NCBI GenBank assembly: GCA_913778145.1
Contig: CAJYVI010000099.1
Location: 1-64,000 of the forward strand
Direction of reading: 5' to 3'
Source of the DNA: an uncultured Pseudocitrobacter sp.
GTDB lineage: Bacteria > Pseudomonadota > Gammaproteobacteria > Enterobacterales > Enterobacteriaceae
Length of the DNA: 64,000 nt
Shown: positions 40,263 through 49,099 of the stretch, piece after piece
Layout of the letters: the number at the start of each line of letters is the position of its first letter
Numbering within the stretch: the first letter of the stretch is position 1
Program-made: the position numbers and the translations under genes
Notes under the pieces: generated by a model
Databases searched by the model: none
What the model saw: only the letters and a program-made list of their open reading frames with translations
Told to the model about the DNA's origin: nothing

Positions 40263-40430
40263 CCCCTCACCCTAACCCTCTCCCTCAGGGAGAGGGAACT
40301 GGCCGTGCCCGTACTTACCTATGACGCTGTTTTTCACCCTCTCCCTCAGGGAGAGGGAACTGGCCGTGCCAGGCTTACATAGGACGCTGTTTTTCACCCT
40401 CTCCCTCAGGGAGAGGGCCGGGGTGAGGGT
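40263..40430. repeat. Tandem array of three CCCTCTCCC-type palindromes
   Basis: Three palindromes centred near 40286, 40346 and 40406 are about 60 bp apart. The linkers between them share AACTGGCCGTGCC, a CTTAC core and GACGCTGTTTTTCA. The last unit is in the coding frame of the MdtG-like gene. The unit is the same as at 36.9 kb. Confidence 0.9.
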
Positions 40431-41619
40431 CGTTTTTACTGCGGCGCAGCATCACCACCAGTTGCCAGATATTGATCAGCACAATAATCGCCGTCGCCAC
40501 AAACACCCAGCGGAAGCCCGCCATGGCGGAGACGGACGCCCCGATAAGCGGGCCGGCAACGTTGCCCAAATACATAAACGATTGGTTGTAGCCGAAAATT
40601 CGCCCGGTCACGCGTTCGCTGATGTATTTCAGCAGCAGCGTTTGTACTGCTGGCAGCATCGCGCCGTCGGCAAAGCCGAGCAGGAAGCGCAGCACGCCAA
40701 GCTGGAACGGTGTGGTCACAAACGACATGGCGAAGAACAGCACCACGGCAAAGCACAGCGTCGCCAATAGAATGCGCGCCGTACCGATGCGATCGCCGAG
40801 CTTACCCAGCCGTGGTGCAGAGATCAGCGCCGAGACGCCCGGCACCGCGGCAATCATCCCGCTCAGAAAAGCGATGTTGTTACTGTCCGGCGCCATTGAT
40901 TTAATAAACAGCGCCAGAATTGGGCCGATCGAACCATTACACAGCTGAATCACCATGGTGGTGACAAACAGGCTGATCACCAGCCCTGGGTAGGGCAACG
41001 ACGCAAATACCGCCTTCCCGCTCAGACGTTCCGCTTTGCTGATCTGCGGACTTACGCCCTCTTTGATTAAAAACAGGGTGACGAGGAAGCTAATCATCAG
41101 CAAAAACGCGGTGATATAAAAGACCATTCGCAGACCCATGTGATCTGCCAGGAAACCGCCGAGCAGCGGCCCGCCGATAACGCCGCTGATTTGCGCGGTA
41201 GAGAGCGTGCTAAGCGCCCAGCCGCTGCGCTCGCGCGGCACCTGCGAGGCCACCAGTGCCATCGCATTCGGAATATACCCCGACGTCAGCCCCATCACGC
41301 CGCGCAGAATAAACAACTGCCAGACATTGGTGGCAAAGGCTTGCAGCAAAATGGCAATCGCCATACCCAACGACGCGCGCAGCAGCATCAATTTTCGCCC
41401 TTTGCGATCCGCCAGGCTGCCCCACATGGGCGAGACAATCGCCGAAACCAGAAAAGTGATACTGAACGTTAGCCCTGACCACATTGAGAGCGATTCATGA
41501 GACGTGACGCCCAGTTGCGCCACGTAGAGCGGCAAAAAGGGCAGAATTTGACTGATGGCGAGGCCGGTAAAGAAGCAGCCAAACCAGACAGAGATGAGAT
41601 TAACCTTCCAGGATTCCAT
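40375..41619 (-). CDS. MdtG-like MFS multidrug transporter
   Basis: This 414-residue, 12-helix drug:H+ antiporter resembles E. coli Mdt[21 protein letters not shown] in the first helix, the motif-A stretch [19 protein letters not shown] between helices 2 and 3, and [20 protein letters not shown]. It is a paralogue, since mdtG normally sits elsewhere. The ATG at 41617-41619 has a poor ribosome-binding site. The last 18 residues, including [12 protein letters not shown], are the translated palindromic repeat, not part of the family, so the original stop was overwritten or lost. Confidence 0.88.
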   Translation of the reverse strand: MESWKVNLISVWFGCFFTGLAISQILPFLPLYVAQLGVTSHESLSMWSGLTFSITFLVSAIVSPMWGSLADRKGRKLMLLRASLGMAIAILLQAFATNVWQLFILRGVMGLTSGYIPNAMALVASQVPRERSGWALSTLSTAQISGVIGGPLLGGFLADHMGLRMVFYITAFLLMISFLVTLFLIKEGVSPQISKAERLSGKAVFASLPYPGLVISLFVTTMVIQLCNGSIGPILALFIKSMAPDSNNIAFLSGMIAAVPGVSALISAPRLGKLGDRIGTARILLATLCFAVVLFFAMSFVTTPFQLGVLRFLLGFADGAMLPAVQTLLLKYISERVTGRIFGYNQSFMYLGNVAGPLIGASVSAMAGFRWVFVATAIIVLINIWQLVVMLRRSKNDPHPGPLPEGEGEKQRPM

Positions 41620-41787
41620 AACTACGCGTTTTCGTTCACTTATGCGGACAAGTGCACAGGGTAGCAAGTTGTATGGCAGCCGGTATTGTCAGAGATGCGG
41701 TCGCGGTGAGTTTAGGTTTTTATCATTGATTTGCTATTTTCTGTGAACGATCTCACGTTTAAATTTCCACCACAAAGAGAGTTATGC

Positions 41788-42471
41788 TTAGCGACATAGC
41801 CCGTAGCCGCGCATGCCGAGGTGAAAATGATTGGCATGCGCCGCGTTATAATTCGGCCCTAGCCCATTCCCGTAATACTGGCAGCTTGCCGTCAGCAAAG
41901 TTTGCAGAAACGGTTGCGCCTGCGGCTGCGTCCAGCCCTTCAGCACGCTGATCTGTTTGCCGTTCGCCAGACGAAAGCCGCTGATGTCGAGTGCGTTTGC
42001 TGTGGCATGCTCGCTCAGCGGGCCATCGGCGCGATGATAGATATTCCGGCAGGCAAAACTCCCCAGATGGTCAATGCGCGTCACTTCGCTGTTTAACATC
42101 TGTCGGGAAAGCGGCTTCACCTGCTGTTCCACATACAACGCGCTGCTCAGCGCCAGACGGCAGCTGGCGAGAAAGCGGTTGCTCAGTTTCACCGTGCCAA
42201 AATCACGCACCTGTACCGCATCGGTGAGCGGACACGCGCCGCTGCTCGGCGCCACTCGCTGCGTGCTAATAAGCTTCTGTTGATTCGCCTCGGCAAGCAG
42301 CGTTTGACACTGCGCGTCCGTTATCGCTTTGAGTTTCCAGCGCGTCACGAGGCCCGGTGGATCGTTAAGCATTAATGGGATAAATGGATTGTACCAGGAT
42401 GGCAGCATCCGATAGCCAGCATAGCCACCAGCAATAACCCCCGCAAATATCAGCCAGCGCGTGATTTTCAT
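41788..42471 (-). CDS. Extensin-family protein with LAS-metallopeptidase-like motif
   Basis: The 227-residue product has an N-terminal membrane anchor or signal (about 1-20), then a cysteine-rich extensin-like C-terminal domain (at least seven Cys). Two motifs stand out: SEHATANALDISG (Ser-x-His...Asp) and HANHFHLGM (His-x-His at the end). These look like the zinc site of LAS peptidases (D-Ala-D-Ala carboxypeptidase type). The ATG at 42469-42471 follows GGGAG. It is divergent from ddlA across 99 bp. A periplasmic peptidoglycan role is inference. Confidence 0.8.
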   Translation of the reverse strand: MKITRWLIFAGVIAGGYAGYRMLPSWYNPFIPLMLNDPPGLVTRWKLKAITDAQCQTLLAEANQQKLISTQRVAPSSGACPLTDAVQVRDFGTVKLSNRFLASCRLALSSALYVEQQVKPLSRQMLNSEVTRIDHLGSFACRNIYHRADGPLSEHATANALDISGFRLANGKQISVLKGWTQPQAQPFLQTLLTASCQYYGNGLGPNYNAAHANHFHLGMRGYGLCR

Positions 42472-42570
42472 CGGTTCTCCCACCTGTAATAAAGTTAAAG
42501 ATTATGGCAGATAGCCCGGAAATCACGTGGTATGTTATGTGTTTTGCGTTTGGAACGGATGGAATAAAAG

Positions 42571-43665
42571 ATGGCGAAGTTGCGGGTTGGGATTGTTTTC
42601 GGCGGGAAATCAGCGGAGCACGAAGTGTCGCTGCAGTCGGCTAAGAATATCGTTGAAGCCATTGATAAAACGCGCTTTGACGTGGTGCTGCTGGGCATTG
42701 ATAAGCAGGGTCAGTGGCACATTAACGATGCGCAAAACTATTTGCTGAACGCGCAGGACCCGGCAAAAATCGCCCTTCGTCACTCTGATGTGACGCTGGC
42801 GCAAATCCCTGGAAAAACCTCGCAGCAATTGATCAACGCAGAAAGCGGCCAGCCGCTTGGCGCGATTGACGTGATTTTCCCAATTGTTCACGGCACGCTT
42901 GGCGAAGATGGCTCCCTGCAGGGCATGCTTCGCGTGGCGAATCTGCCGTTTGTGGGCTCCGATGTGCTGAGTTCTGCCGCCTGCATGGACAAAGACGTCA
43001 CTAAGCGCCTGCTGCGCGACGCCGGGCTTGCCATCGCGCCGTTCATTACGCTGACACGCAGCAACCGTGACCGTATTTCGTTTGCGGAAGTGGAAGCGAA
43101 ACTGGGCCTGCCGCTGTTTGTAAAACCGGCCAATCAGGGTTCTTCTGTTGGCGTGAGCAAGGTCAATAGCGAAGCGCAATATCAGCAGGCCGTGGCGCTG
43201 GCATTTGAGTTTGACCATAAAGTAGTGGTTGAGCAGGGTATTAAGGGCCGCGAGATCGAATGCGCAGTGCTGGGCAACGATGAACCGCAGGCCAGTACCT
43301 GTGGCGAAATTGTGCTGAACAGCGAATTTTACGCCTACGACACCAAATACATTGATGATAACGGCGCGAAAGTCGTCGTTCCGGCGGCGATTCCGGCAGA
43401 GATCAACGACAAAATCCGCGATGTTGCAGTGCAGGCGTATCAAACGTTGGGTTGCAGCGGGATGGCGCGTGTCGATGTGTTCCTGACGGCGGAAAATGAA
43501 GTCGTGATTAACGAAATCAATACGCTGCCAGGTTTCACCAACATAAGCATGTATCCAAAACTGTGGCAGGCGAGCGGGCTGGATTATACGTCGCTTATCA
43601 CGCGATTAATCGAGCTGGCACTGGAGCGCCATCAGGCCGATAGCGCCCTCAAAACCACGATGTAA
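42571..43665 (+). CDS. ddlA: DdlA, D-alanine:D-alanine ligase A
   Basis: DdlA joins two D-alanines with ATP for peptidoglycan precursors. The 364 residues equal the E. coli length; [30 protein letters not shown] and [19 protein letters not shown] (ATP-grasp metal ligands) are intact. It ends 8 bp from the convergent yaiZ. In E. coli iraP and phoA are on its far side; here an accessory block of about 7 kb intervenes. Confidence 0.98.
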   Translation: MAKLRVGIVFGGKSAEHEVSLQSAKNIVEAIDKTRFDVVLLGIDKQGQWHINDAQNYLLNAQDPAKIALRHSDVTLAQIPGKTSQQLINAESGQPLGAIDVIFPIVHGTLGEDGSLQGMLRVANLPFVGSDVLSSAACMDKDVTKRLLRDAGLAIAPFITLTRSNRDRISFAEVEAKLGLPLFVKPANQGSSVGVSKVNSEAQYQQAVALAFEFDHKVVVEQGIKGREIECAVLGNDEPQASTCGEIVLNSEFYAYDTKYIDDNGAKVVVPAAIPAEINDKIRDVAVQAYQTLGCSGMARVDVFLTAENEVVINEINTLPGFTNISMYPKLWQASGLDYTSLITRLIELALERHQADSALKTTM

Positions 43666-43672
43666 AAGAGGC

Positions 43673-43894
43673 TTAGTTCGCGCCCTCTTCCACGCCGTCG
43701 CCTGCCGGGCGGCGGCGAATAATTAACCCTGCCAGCCAGAAGCTCATCACCCACGTCACCATCCCAACCGCATAGGTTTGCCAGCTTTTCGCTTCAAAAC
43801 CCAGCAAGCCAACCGCGCCGTTAAGAATATAAATCAGACCAATCGCGAATGCGTAGTAGTGCCAGTCACGGCGAATTTTAGCAGGCAGCTTCAT
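43673..43894 (-). CDS. yaiZ: YaiZ, DUF2754 membrane protein
   Basis: This 73-residue protein has two predicted helices (about 14-32 and 40-60) and is nearly identical to E. coli YaiZ (RRDWHYYAFAIGLIYILNG, WQTYAVGMVTWVMSFWLAGL). Its function is unknown. GGAGG precedes the ATG. It is divergent from yaiY; the 241-bp gap shows no further gene. Confidence 0.95.
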   Translation of the reverse strand: MKLPAKIRRDWHYYAFAIGLIYILNGAVGLLGFEAKSWQTYAVGMVTWVMSFWLAGLIIRRRPAGDGVEEGAN

Positions 43895-44135
43895 AATGCC
43901 TCCGAAGATAAAAAAATCATCTTTGCATATCCCTGGCTACCAGTCTGTGGTGTGAACAACAATTATCAAATGTTAGTTTAATGTTTACATTTGGGATTTG
44001 TGATCGCCACACAACTCCCGATAATCCAGGACGAATCCTTAACCGAAATTACCATAATTCTTATACTGCCCCGCGAGGAAGGCTGTCACACTCATGCCAG
44101 TATCACGATCATGTAATGAAGTCCGGGAGGTCTTT

Positions 44136-44438
44136 ATGACAGATTTCGCCTTGTCGAAGCTCATCCTTAATGGGAAAAAAAGCGCATCTACCGCGCCGGG
44201 CAACGTCGCCTACGCGGTGTTTGTTCTGCTCTGCTTTTGGGCTGGTGCACAGTTGCTAAACCTGCTGGTGCATGCGCCGGGGGTTTACGAGCATTTAATG
44301 CAAATGCAGGATACGGGCCGCCCGCGCGTCGAAATGGGGCTGGCCGTTGGTACCCTGTTTGGCCTGGTGCCGTTTTTGGGCGGCTGTGCGATTTTAGGCT
44401 TCGTAGCGCTTGTGATGCGCTGGCGTCGCCAGCGCTAA
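44136..44438 (+). CDS. yaiY: YaiY, DUF2755 inner-membrane protein
   Basis: This 100-residue protein has two helices (about 25-45 and 70-92) and matches E. coli YaiY ([35 protein letters not shown]). The ATG at 44136-44138 has a strong GGGAGG; the longer upstream in-frame extension is unsupported. Its stop is 2 bp from the convergent yaiW stop. Its function is unknown. Confidence 0.94.
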   Translation: MTDFALSKLILNGKKSASTAPGNVAYAVFVLLCFWAGAQLLNLLVHAPGVYEHLMQMQDTGRPRVEMGLAVGTLFGLVPFLGGCAILGFVALVMRWRRQR

Positions 44439-44440
44439 TC

Positions 44441-45541
44441 TTAGTTTGCCATACACTTCGCCCGACGATCGTCGACGCGCTTCGCAAACCACGCCGTGGT
44501 GAGATTGCGTGTGATCTTCGGGCTTTCCAGTTGAATACCAGGTAACATCTCTTTCACCAGCGTTTTGCCCGTTTTCTGCTGCGCTATTTTATACACGCCC
44601 TTGTAAAGTTCGGTTTCTTCAAACGCCAGGCTGTCGCCCTTCTTCAACTGGCGATGGATTTCGTCATCACTCATCGATAGTTTGCCTGCCAGCTTACGCA
44701 CCGCCAGCTCGGTTTTCCCTGCTTCATCGCTATCATAGCGAATTAAATCACCGTCCAGCGCCAGCTTAACGCCGGTTGCCTTACTAACCGCATACTGGAA
44801 TGCGGCATTACGGCTGGCATACCAGCCTGCGTTAAAGTCTGCAAAACGATAAATTGGGGCAGTGTAATTGGCAGGATAATTCAGCAGATGGTAGGTGCCA
44901 AACCACAGCCCGCCGCGCAGGCTGAAAACTTCCTGACGTACGGTGCCGTCCATTTTCCATGGGTAACCACGCGTATGCGCCTCGGCAAAGGCAATGCTCA
45001 CCTGCATCGGGCCGCCGGTATGTACCGGGTTCAGCGAGCCAAACAGCGTCTGCCCCATTGGTACAATGTTGATAAAGTCGTCAAAAATCGCGCTCAGCTG
45101 TTTTTCCGTTTTCACGTTATCCAGCCGTTCGCTGTAACTTTTGCCGTTAGGCGAGGTAATTTTCAGGGCGGTATGCACGAGGAACGAGGGTATGTGCATA
45201 CGCTCGGCACGACGGTCAATTTCCTGCCAGGCGATTTTACCCAGCCCCGGCACGGCGGGGTCGGCCTGATAATTAGATTCCTGCTGCGCCACCGCCAGCA
45301 CCGAACAGATATTCTCTTTTGTCGGTGCCAGCTTTTGGCTTTCGAAGGTTTTTGCCAGCGCCTGCGCCCACTCTTCCCGATCTTTCACGCTGGCCGGTAT
45401 TTTTTGCCGCACCACCGACGCCACGTCAACGGGCTTTTCCCCTTTCTTCAACGTTGGCGTCTGCTGGCTGGTACAGGCGCTTAAGACCAGCCCCGCCAGC
45501 AACGTTAACGGGAGTGAGACATAACGTGATACTGGCGTCAT
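44441..45541 (-). CDS. yaiW: YaiW, surface-exposed outer-membrane lipoprotein (SbmA partner)
   Basis: The 366-residue lipoprotein (DUF1615) has the lipobox LSAC with Cys23. E. coli YaiW works with SbmA in uptake of peptides such as Bac7. Similarity is end to end. AAGGA precedes the ATG. It is 18 bp after sbmA and co-oriented, as in E. coli. Confidence 0.95.
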   Translation of the reverse strand: MTPVSRYVSLPLTLLAGLVLSACTSQQTPTLKKGEKPVDVASVVRQKIPASVKDREEWAQALAKTFESQKLAPTKENICSVLAVAQQESNYQADPAVPGLGKIAWQEIDRRAERMHIPSFLVHTALKITSPNGKSYSERLDNVKTEKQLSAIFDDFINIVPMGQTLFGSLNPVHTGGPMQVSIAFAEAHTRGYPWKMDGTVRQEVFSLRGGLWFGTYHLLNYPANYTAPIYRFADFNAGWYASRNAAFQYAVSKATGVKLALDGDLIRYDSDEAGKTELAVRKLAGKLSMSDDEIHRQLKKGDSLAFEETELYKGVYKIAQQKTGKTLVKEMLPGIQLESPKITRNLTTAWFAKRVDDRRAKCMAN

Positions 45542-45559
45542 CGTGCTTCCTTGTAGAAA

Positions 45560-46780
45560 TTAACTGAATGTGTGGGTCACTTCCTGGAGATCTTTGTCAT
45601 CCAACTGGTGCTCGAAGCTGCGCAGACGTTTGTAGATGGACATCAGTTCCACCAGCATGGGCCAGGCGCTAATCAGATACTGGAACGAACCGCGCACCTG
45701 GCCGAATACGTTGAGGATCTGCTGCAGCAGGCCCAGCGTGATTGCACCTGCGGCGATTGACGGGAACAATAGAATCACGCCAAAAACATTATCTATTTGA
45801 AGATACAGGTTACGAGCGATATTGAAATACATATAGTGGAAATAGAGACGAAAATAGTTGCGGCGCACGGCGCTGAATAGCTCGCGAGCCGTCGGCGGCG
45901 TGGCGCGGGTTTCATCATCTTCCCCGTAGACCAGTTCCTTACGATAGGCCGCTTCCACACGCTGGTTTTTAAACTCCAGTCCAGGCAGTTTGATACCGAC
46001 AATCGCCAGCAGCAAAGTACCCATAACAGACCAGATAATCGCGGCAATCACCAGACCATAGGGAATGCTGCCCAGAATCGGTAGCGTCGGTACGTGGGCC
46101 GAGAGCGTAACCAGCACCGGCAAAAAGGCAATCAGCGTCATAATGGCGTTAATAAAGCTGGTACCAATATCTTCCATCCTGGAGGCAAAACGCATGGTGT
46201 CTTCCTGCACACGCTGCGCTGCGCCTTCAATATGACGCAGGTGATCCCAGTGCGCCATATAGTACTCATTCATCGCGGCACGCCAGCGAAACACATAATG
46301 ACTGACGAAGAAACTGTTGAGCACGCCGACGGTGACGGCAATCAGGGCAATGCCGAGGAAAATACCGATTTCATGATAGAGTTGCTCAATTGAGATCTTA
46401 TGCGGCGTGGTCAACGCCTGCTGGATGAGGTCCCAGAATGGGGCATACCAGGCGTTGATTGCGACGCCCACTTCCACGCCAAACCAGGTGACGAAAATAA
46501 TCAGTGCGGTTCCCAATATCGACCAGTACTGCCAGCGGTGCGGGCTGCGCACAAACCAGTAGAGCGCGAAAAGCCCGACACAAACGGCGTAGAACGCGTA
46601 GAAAACCAAATAGTTCAGCGACCAGAAGCGGGCTGCGCTAATCGGGACATCCTTCGATGCGTGAACCAGATTTAGCAGCCAGCTCCCTCCACCCGCTTGC
46701 CAGAAAATGACGGCAATTAACGCCCAAATAAATGCCGAGAGAAAAAAGGGCCCCGGCTTAGGGAAAAAAGACTTAAACAT
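45560..46780 (-). CDS. sbmA: SbmA, peptide/antibiotic transporter
   Basis: SbmA is an inner-membrane proton-driven importer of proline-rich peptides, microcins B17 and J25, and bleomycin. The 406 residues equal the E. coli length, with about 8 helices and the conserved cytoplasmic [20 protein letters not shown] and [22 protein letters not shown] precedes the ATG. Confidence 0.97.
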   Translation of the reverse strand: MFKSFFPKPGPFFLSAFIWALIAVIFWQAGGGSWLLNLVHASKDVPISAARFWSLNYLVFYAFYAVCVGLFALYWFVRSPHRWQYWSILGTALIIFVTWFGVEVGVAINAWYAPFWDLIQQALTTPHKISIEQLYHEIGIFLGIALIAVTVGVLNSFFVSHYVFRWRAAMNEYYMAHWDHLRHIEGAAQRVQEDTMRFASRMEDIGTSFINAIMTLIAFLPVLVTLSAHVPTLPILGSIPYGLVIAAIIWSVMGTLLLAIVGIKLPGLEFKNQRVEAAYRKELVYGEDDETRATPPTARELFSAVRRNYFRLYFHYMYFNIARNLYLQIDNVFGVILLFPSIAAGAITLGLLQQILNVFGQVRGSFQYLISAWPMLVELMSIYKRLRSFEHQLDDKDLQEVTHTFS

Positions 46781-47218
46781 AGTGCTCTCCTGCTAACTTC
46801 TTATGGTTCTGGCGTTTGCTGTGTACAACACAAGTCCTGTCGCAGCATGTGCTGCAACCAAAGGGATACCACGTAAAAACGAAAGATAACCGCACAATGA
46901 GACCGATAAACAGGCGCTTAGTTCGCCGGTATAAGGTGCAAAATCGCCTTAACACTATTTCAGTTGTAACGAGGTTTCCGGGAAGATTTGACTCACTTTT
47001 TAGCCGTATTCAGCGACACAAATGGGATATTCATCTTATCTATCATACGCGACGGATCACAAAAGTGTGTCTTGAGGACAAAGTTTCATATCCACGGTTA
47101 CTCACCGTTACGTTTTTCCCGCTATGATAGCGTTTAATAGCGCCGTATCAGGTGCCGACTCGCAGTGTAAGTAGTATAAATACGCACTGTTCTCCTCTTT
47201 CATTTATGGATGCCTTCG
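46781..47218. promoter_or_regulatory. Divergent sbmA-ampH control region
   Basis: No gene is recognised in this 438-bp gap. It must hold promoters for sbmA (minus) and ampH (plus). I found no clear sigma-E or sigma-70 set by eye. Part of it (46960-47110) is AT-rich with CACAAAAGTGTG-like symmetry. Confidence 0.4.
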
Positions 47219-48376
47219 TTGAAACGTAGTCTGCTTTTTTCTGCCGCGCTCTGCGTGGCGTCATTGACATCGGTCCAGGCGGCTCAGCCGATCGCCGATC
47301 CCGTTTTCGCTTCCGATATTGTTGACCGCTATGCTAACCATATTTTCTACGGCAGCGGTGCCACGGGAATGGCGTTGGTGGTTATTGATGGCAATCAGCG
47401 CGTGTTTCGCAGCTTCGGTGAAACCCGTCCAGGCAACAACGTACATCCACAGTTAGATTCGGTCATTCGTATTGCTTCGCTAACCAAGCTGATGACCAGC
47501 GAGATGCTGGTGAAGCTGCTCGACCAGGGCGTGGTGAAGCTTGACGATCCGTTAAGCAAATATGCGCCGCCGGGCGCGCATGTGCCAACCTATCAGGGTT
47601 CTCCGATTCGTCTGGTCAATCTTGCGACCCACACCAGTGGGCTACCGCGCGAGCAGCCCGGTGGCGCGGCGCATCGCCCGGTGTTTGTCTGGCCGACGCA
47701 ATCACAACGTTGGGCTTACCTGAATAACGCGACGCTGAAAGCCGCCCCCGGAACGCAAGCCAGCTATTCGAATCTGGCTTTCGATTTGCTGGCTGATGCG
47801 CTGGGCAATGCCGCCGGTAAGCCCTATTCTCAGCTCTTTGAAGAGCAAATCAGTCGACCTTTGGGCATGAAAGACACCACCTTTACGCCGTCGCCGGATC
47901 AGTGCCGTCGTTTAATGGTGGCCGAGAAAGGCGCCAGCCCGTGTAACAATACGCTGGCTGCCGTTGGCAGCGGCGGGGTTTATTCCACGCCGGGCGATAT
48001 GATGCGCTGGATGCAGCAGTACCTGTCCTCTGATTTTTATCAACGTAGTAGTCAGGCGGACCGGATGCAGACGCTGATTTATCAACGCAACCAGCTCACG
48101 CGCGTAGTGGGTATGGATGTGCCGGGCAAAGCAGATGCGCTGGGGCTGGGGTGGGTCTATATGTCGCCGAAAAATGGTCGCCCAGGGATTATCCAGAAGA
48201 CGGGCGGCGGCGGCGGTTTCATTACCTATATGGCAATGATTCCGCAGGAAAACGTGGGCGCATTTGTGGTCGTCACCCGTTCTCCGCTCACGCGCTTCGT
48301 TAATATGAGCGACGGTATCAATAATCTGGTCACTGAACTGAGCGGGAATCAACCGCTGCCTGTTCCAGGTTCTTAG
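47219..48376 (+). CDS. ampH: AmpH, penicillin-binding DD-carboxy/endopeptidase
   Basis: AmpH is a class-C-like penicillin-binding protein that trims peptidoglycan in the periplasm. The 385 residues equal the E. coli length: a signal peptide (1-22), Ser87-x-x-Lys90 (IASLTKLMTSE), Tyr-x-Asn (ASYSNLAF), and a C-terminal KTGGGGGF. The start is a TTG, as in E. coli, giving MKRSLLFSA; an ATG 9 bases upstream in frame is possible but less conserved. The stop overlaps the convergent iprA stop by 4 bp. Confidence 0.94.
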   Translation: MKRSLLFSAALCVASLTSVQAAQPIADPVFASDIVDRYANHIFYGSGATGMALVVIDGNQRVFRSFGETRPGNNVHPQLDSVIRIASLTKLMTSEMLVKLLDQGVVKLDDPLSKYAPPGAHVPTYQGSPIRLVNLATHTSGLPREQPGGAAHRPVFVWPTQSQRWAYLNNATLKAAPGTQASYSNLAFDLLADALGNAAGKPYSQLFEEQISRPLGMKDTTFTPSPDQCRRLMVAEKGASPCNNTLAAVGSGGVYSTPGDMMRWMQQYLSSDFYQRSSQADRMQTLIYQRNQLTRVVGMDVPGKADALGLGWVYMSPKNGRPGIIQKTGGGGGFITYMAMIPQENVGAFVVVTRSPLTRFVNMSDGINNLVTELSGNQPLPVPGS

Positions 48377-48999
48377 TAGTCATAGGGCAAACGCGTGATG
48401 CTGACGAGTTTGCCCTTTTCCATCTGGATGTAATTTCCCTGACGTAACGCCGAGAGGACTTCAGCAATAACCGAGCGCGAAATATGCGTTCTGCGTTGGA
48501 TGAACTTCATCACGCCGACTCTGGCGCGCAAATTGTCATTCCACTTCGCCATAACCAATAACGTACTGCGGATCTGGTGGTAGTTGCTTGACCCGATAAG
48601 CTGTACATCACGCACTTCGAGCATGCGATGCTGCCAGGTCACCCAGTAGAGTGCTTCGCGCCAGAGCTGGTAACGTGTGAGGCAATGTAGCGTGTCCTCC
48701 ACGGGCAGATAATAGCCGCGACAGTCGCTTTCGGTGGTAACGGTGTAGTCCTGCTGGATCTTCATGATGGCACCGACCAGGCCAAAAATTGCCGGGCTTT
48801 GTAACATGCCGAACATGATATTTCCCGGATTGCGGCTAATGGATACCGCCCCCTGGGTGATAACGAGGGTGTAGTTTTCTGTCTTTTTATCTTCCGGCAA
48901 AATGATGGAACCTGCCGGTAAGTCAAAATGGATACCGCGATGAGATAAGTGCTTATCAAGAGTAACGAATTCGCTCAGTGGTTTACTCAATGCAGGCAT
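48373..48999 (-). CDS. iprA: IprA (YaiV), Crp-fold regulator of oxidative-stress resistance
   Basis: This 208-residue protein has a degenerate cyclic-nucleotide-binding-like N-terminal domain and a C-terminal helix-turn-helix (RRTHISRSVIAEVLSALRQG). It matches E. coli YaiV, whose Salmonella orthologue IprA lowers hydrogen peroxide resistance. The N-terminal half has diverged more than the DNA-binding half. It lies between ampH and the autotransporter gene, as in E. coli. Confidence 0.92.
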   Translation of the reverse strand: MPALSKPLSEFVTLDKHLSHRGIHFDLPAGSIILPEDKKTENYTLVITQGAVSISRNPGNIMFGMLQSPAIFGLVGAIMKIQQDYTVTTESDCRGYYLPVEDTLHCLTRYQLWREALYWVTWQHRMLEVRDVQLIGSSNYHQIRSTLLVMAKWNDNLRARVGVMKFIQRRTHISRSVIAEVLSALRQGNYIQMEKGKLVSITRLPYDY

Positions 49000-49019
49000 T
49001 TTCTACCATCCATGTAAAA

Positions 49020-49045
49020 ATGCCCGCCATAGCTATGACGGGCAT
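49020..49045 (-). terminator. Terminator downstream of the autotransporter gene
   Basis: A stem (ATGCCCG.CAT...ATG.CGGGCAT) is followed on the minus strand by TTTTTACATG. It lies between ehaC and iprA. Confidence 0.85.
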
Positions 49046-49099
49046 GAGTAACGTTTCAGTTAAACAGGGAAGTCACCTTCCCCATTTACCGGAGAGCCA

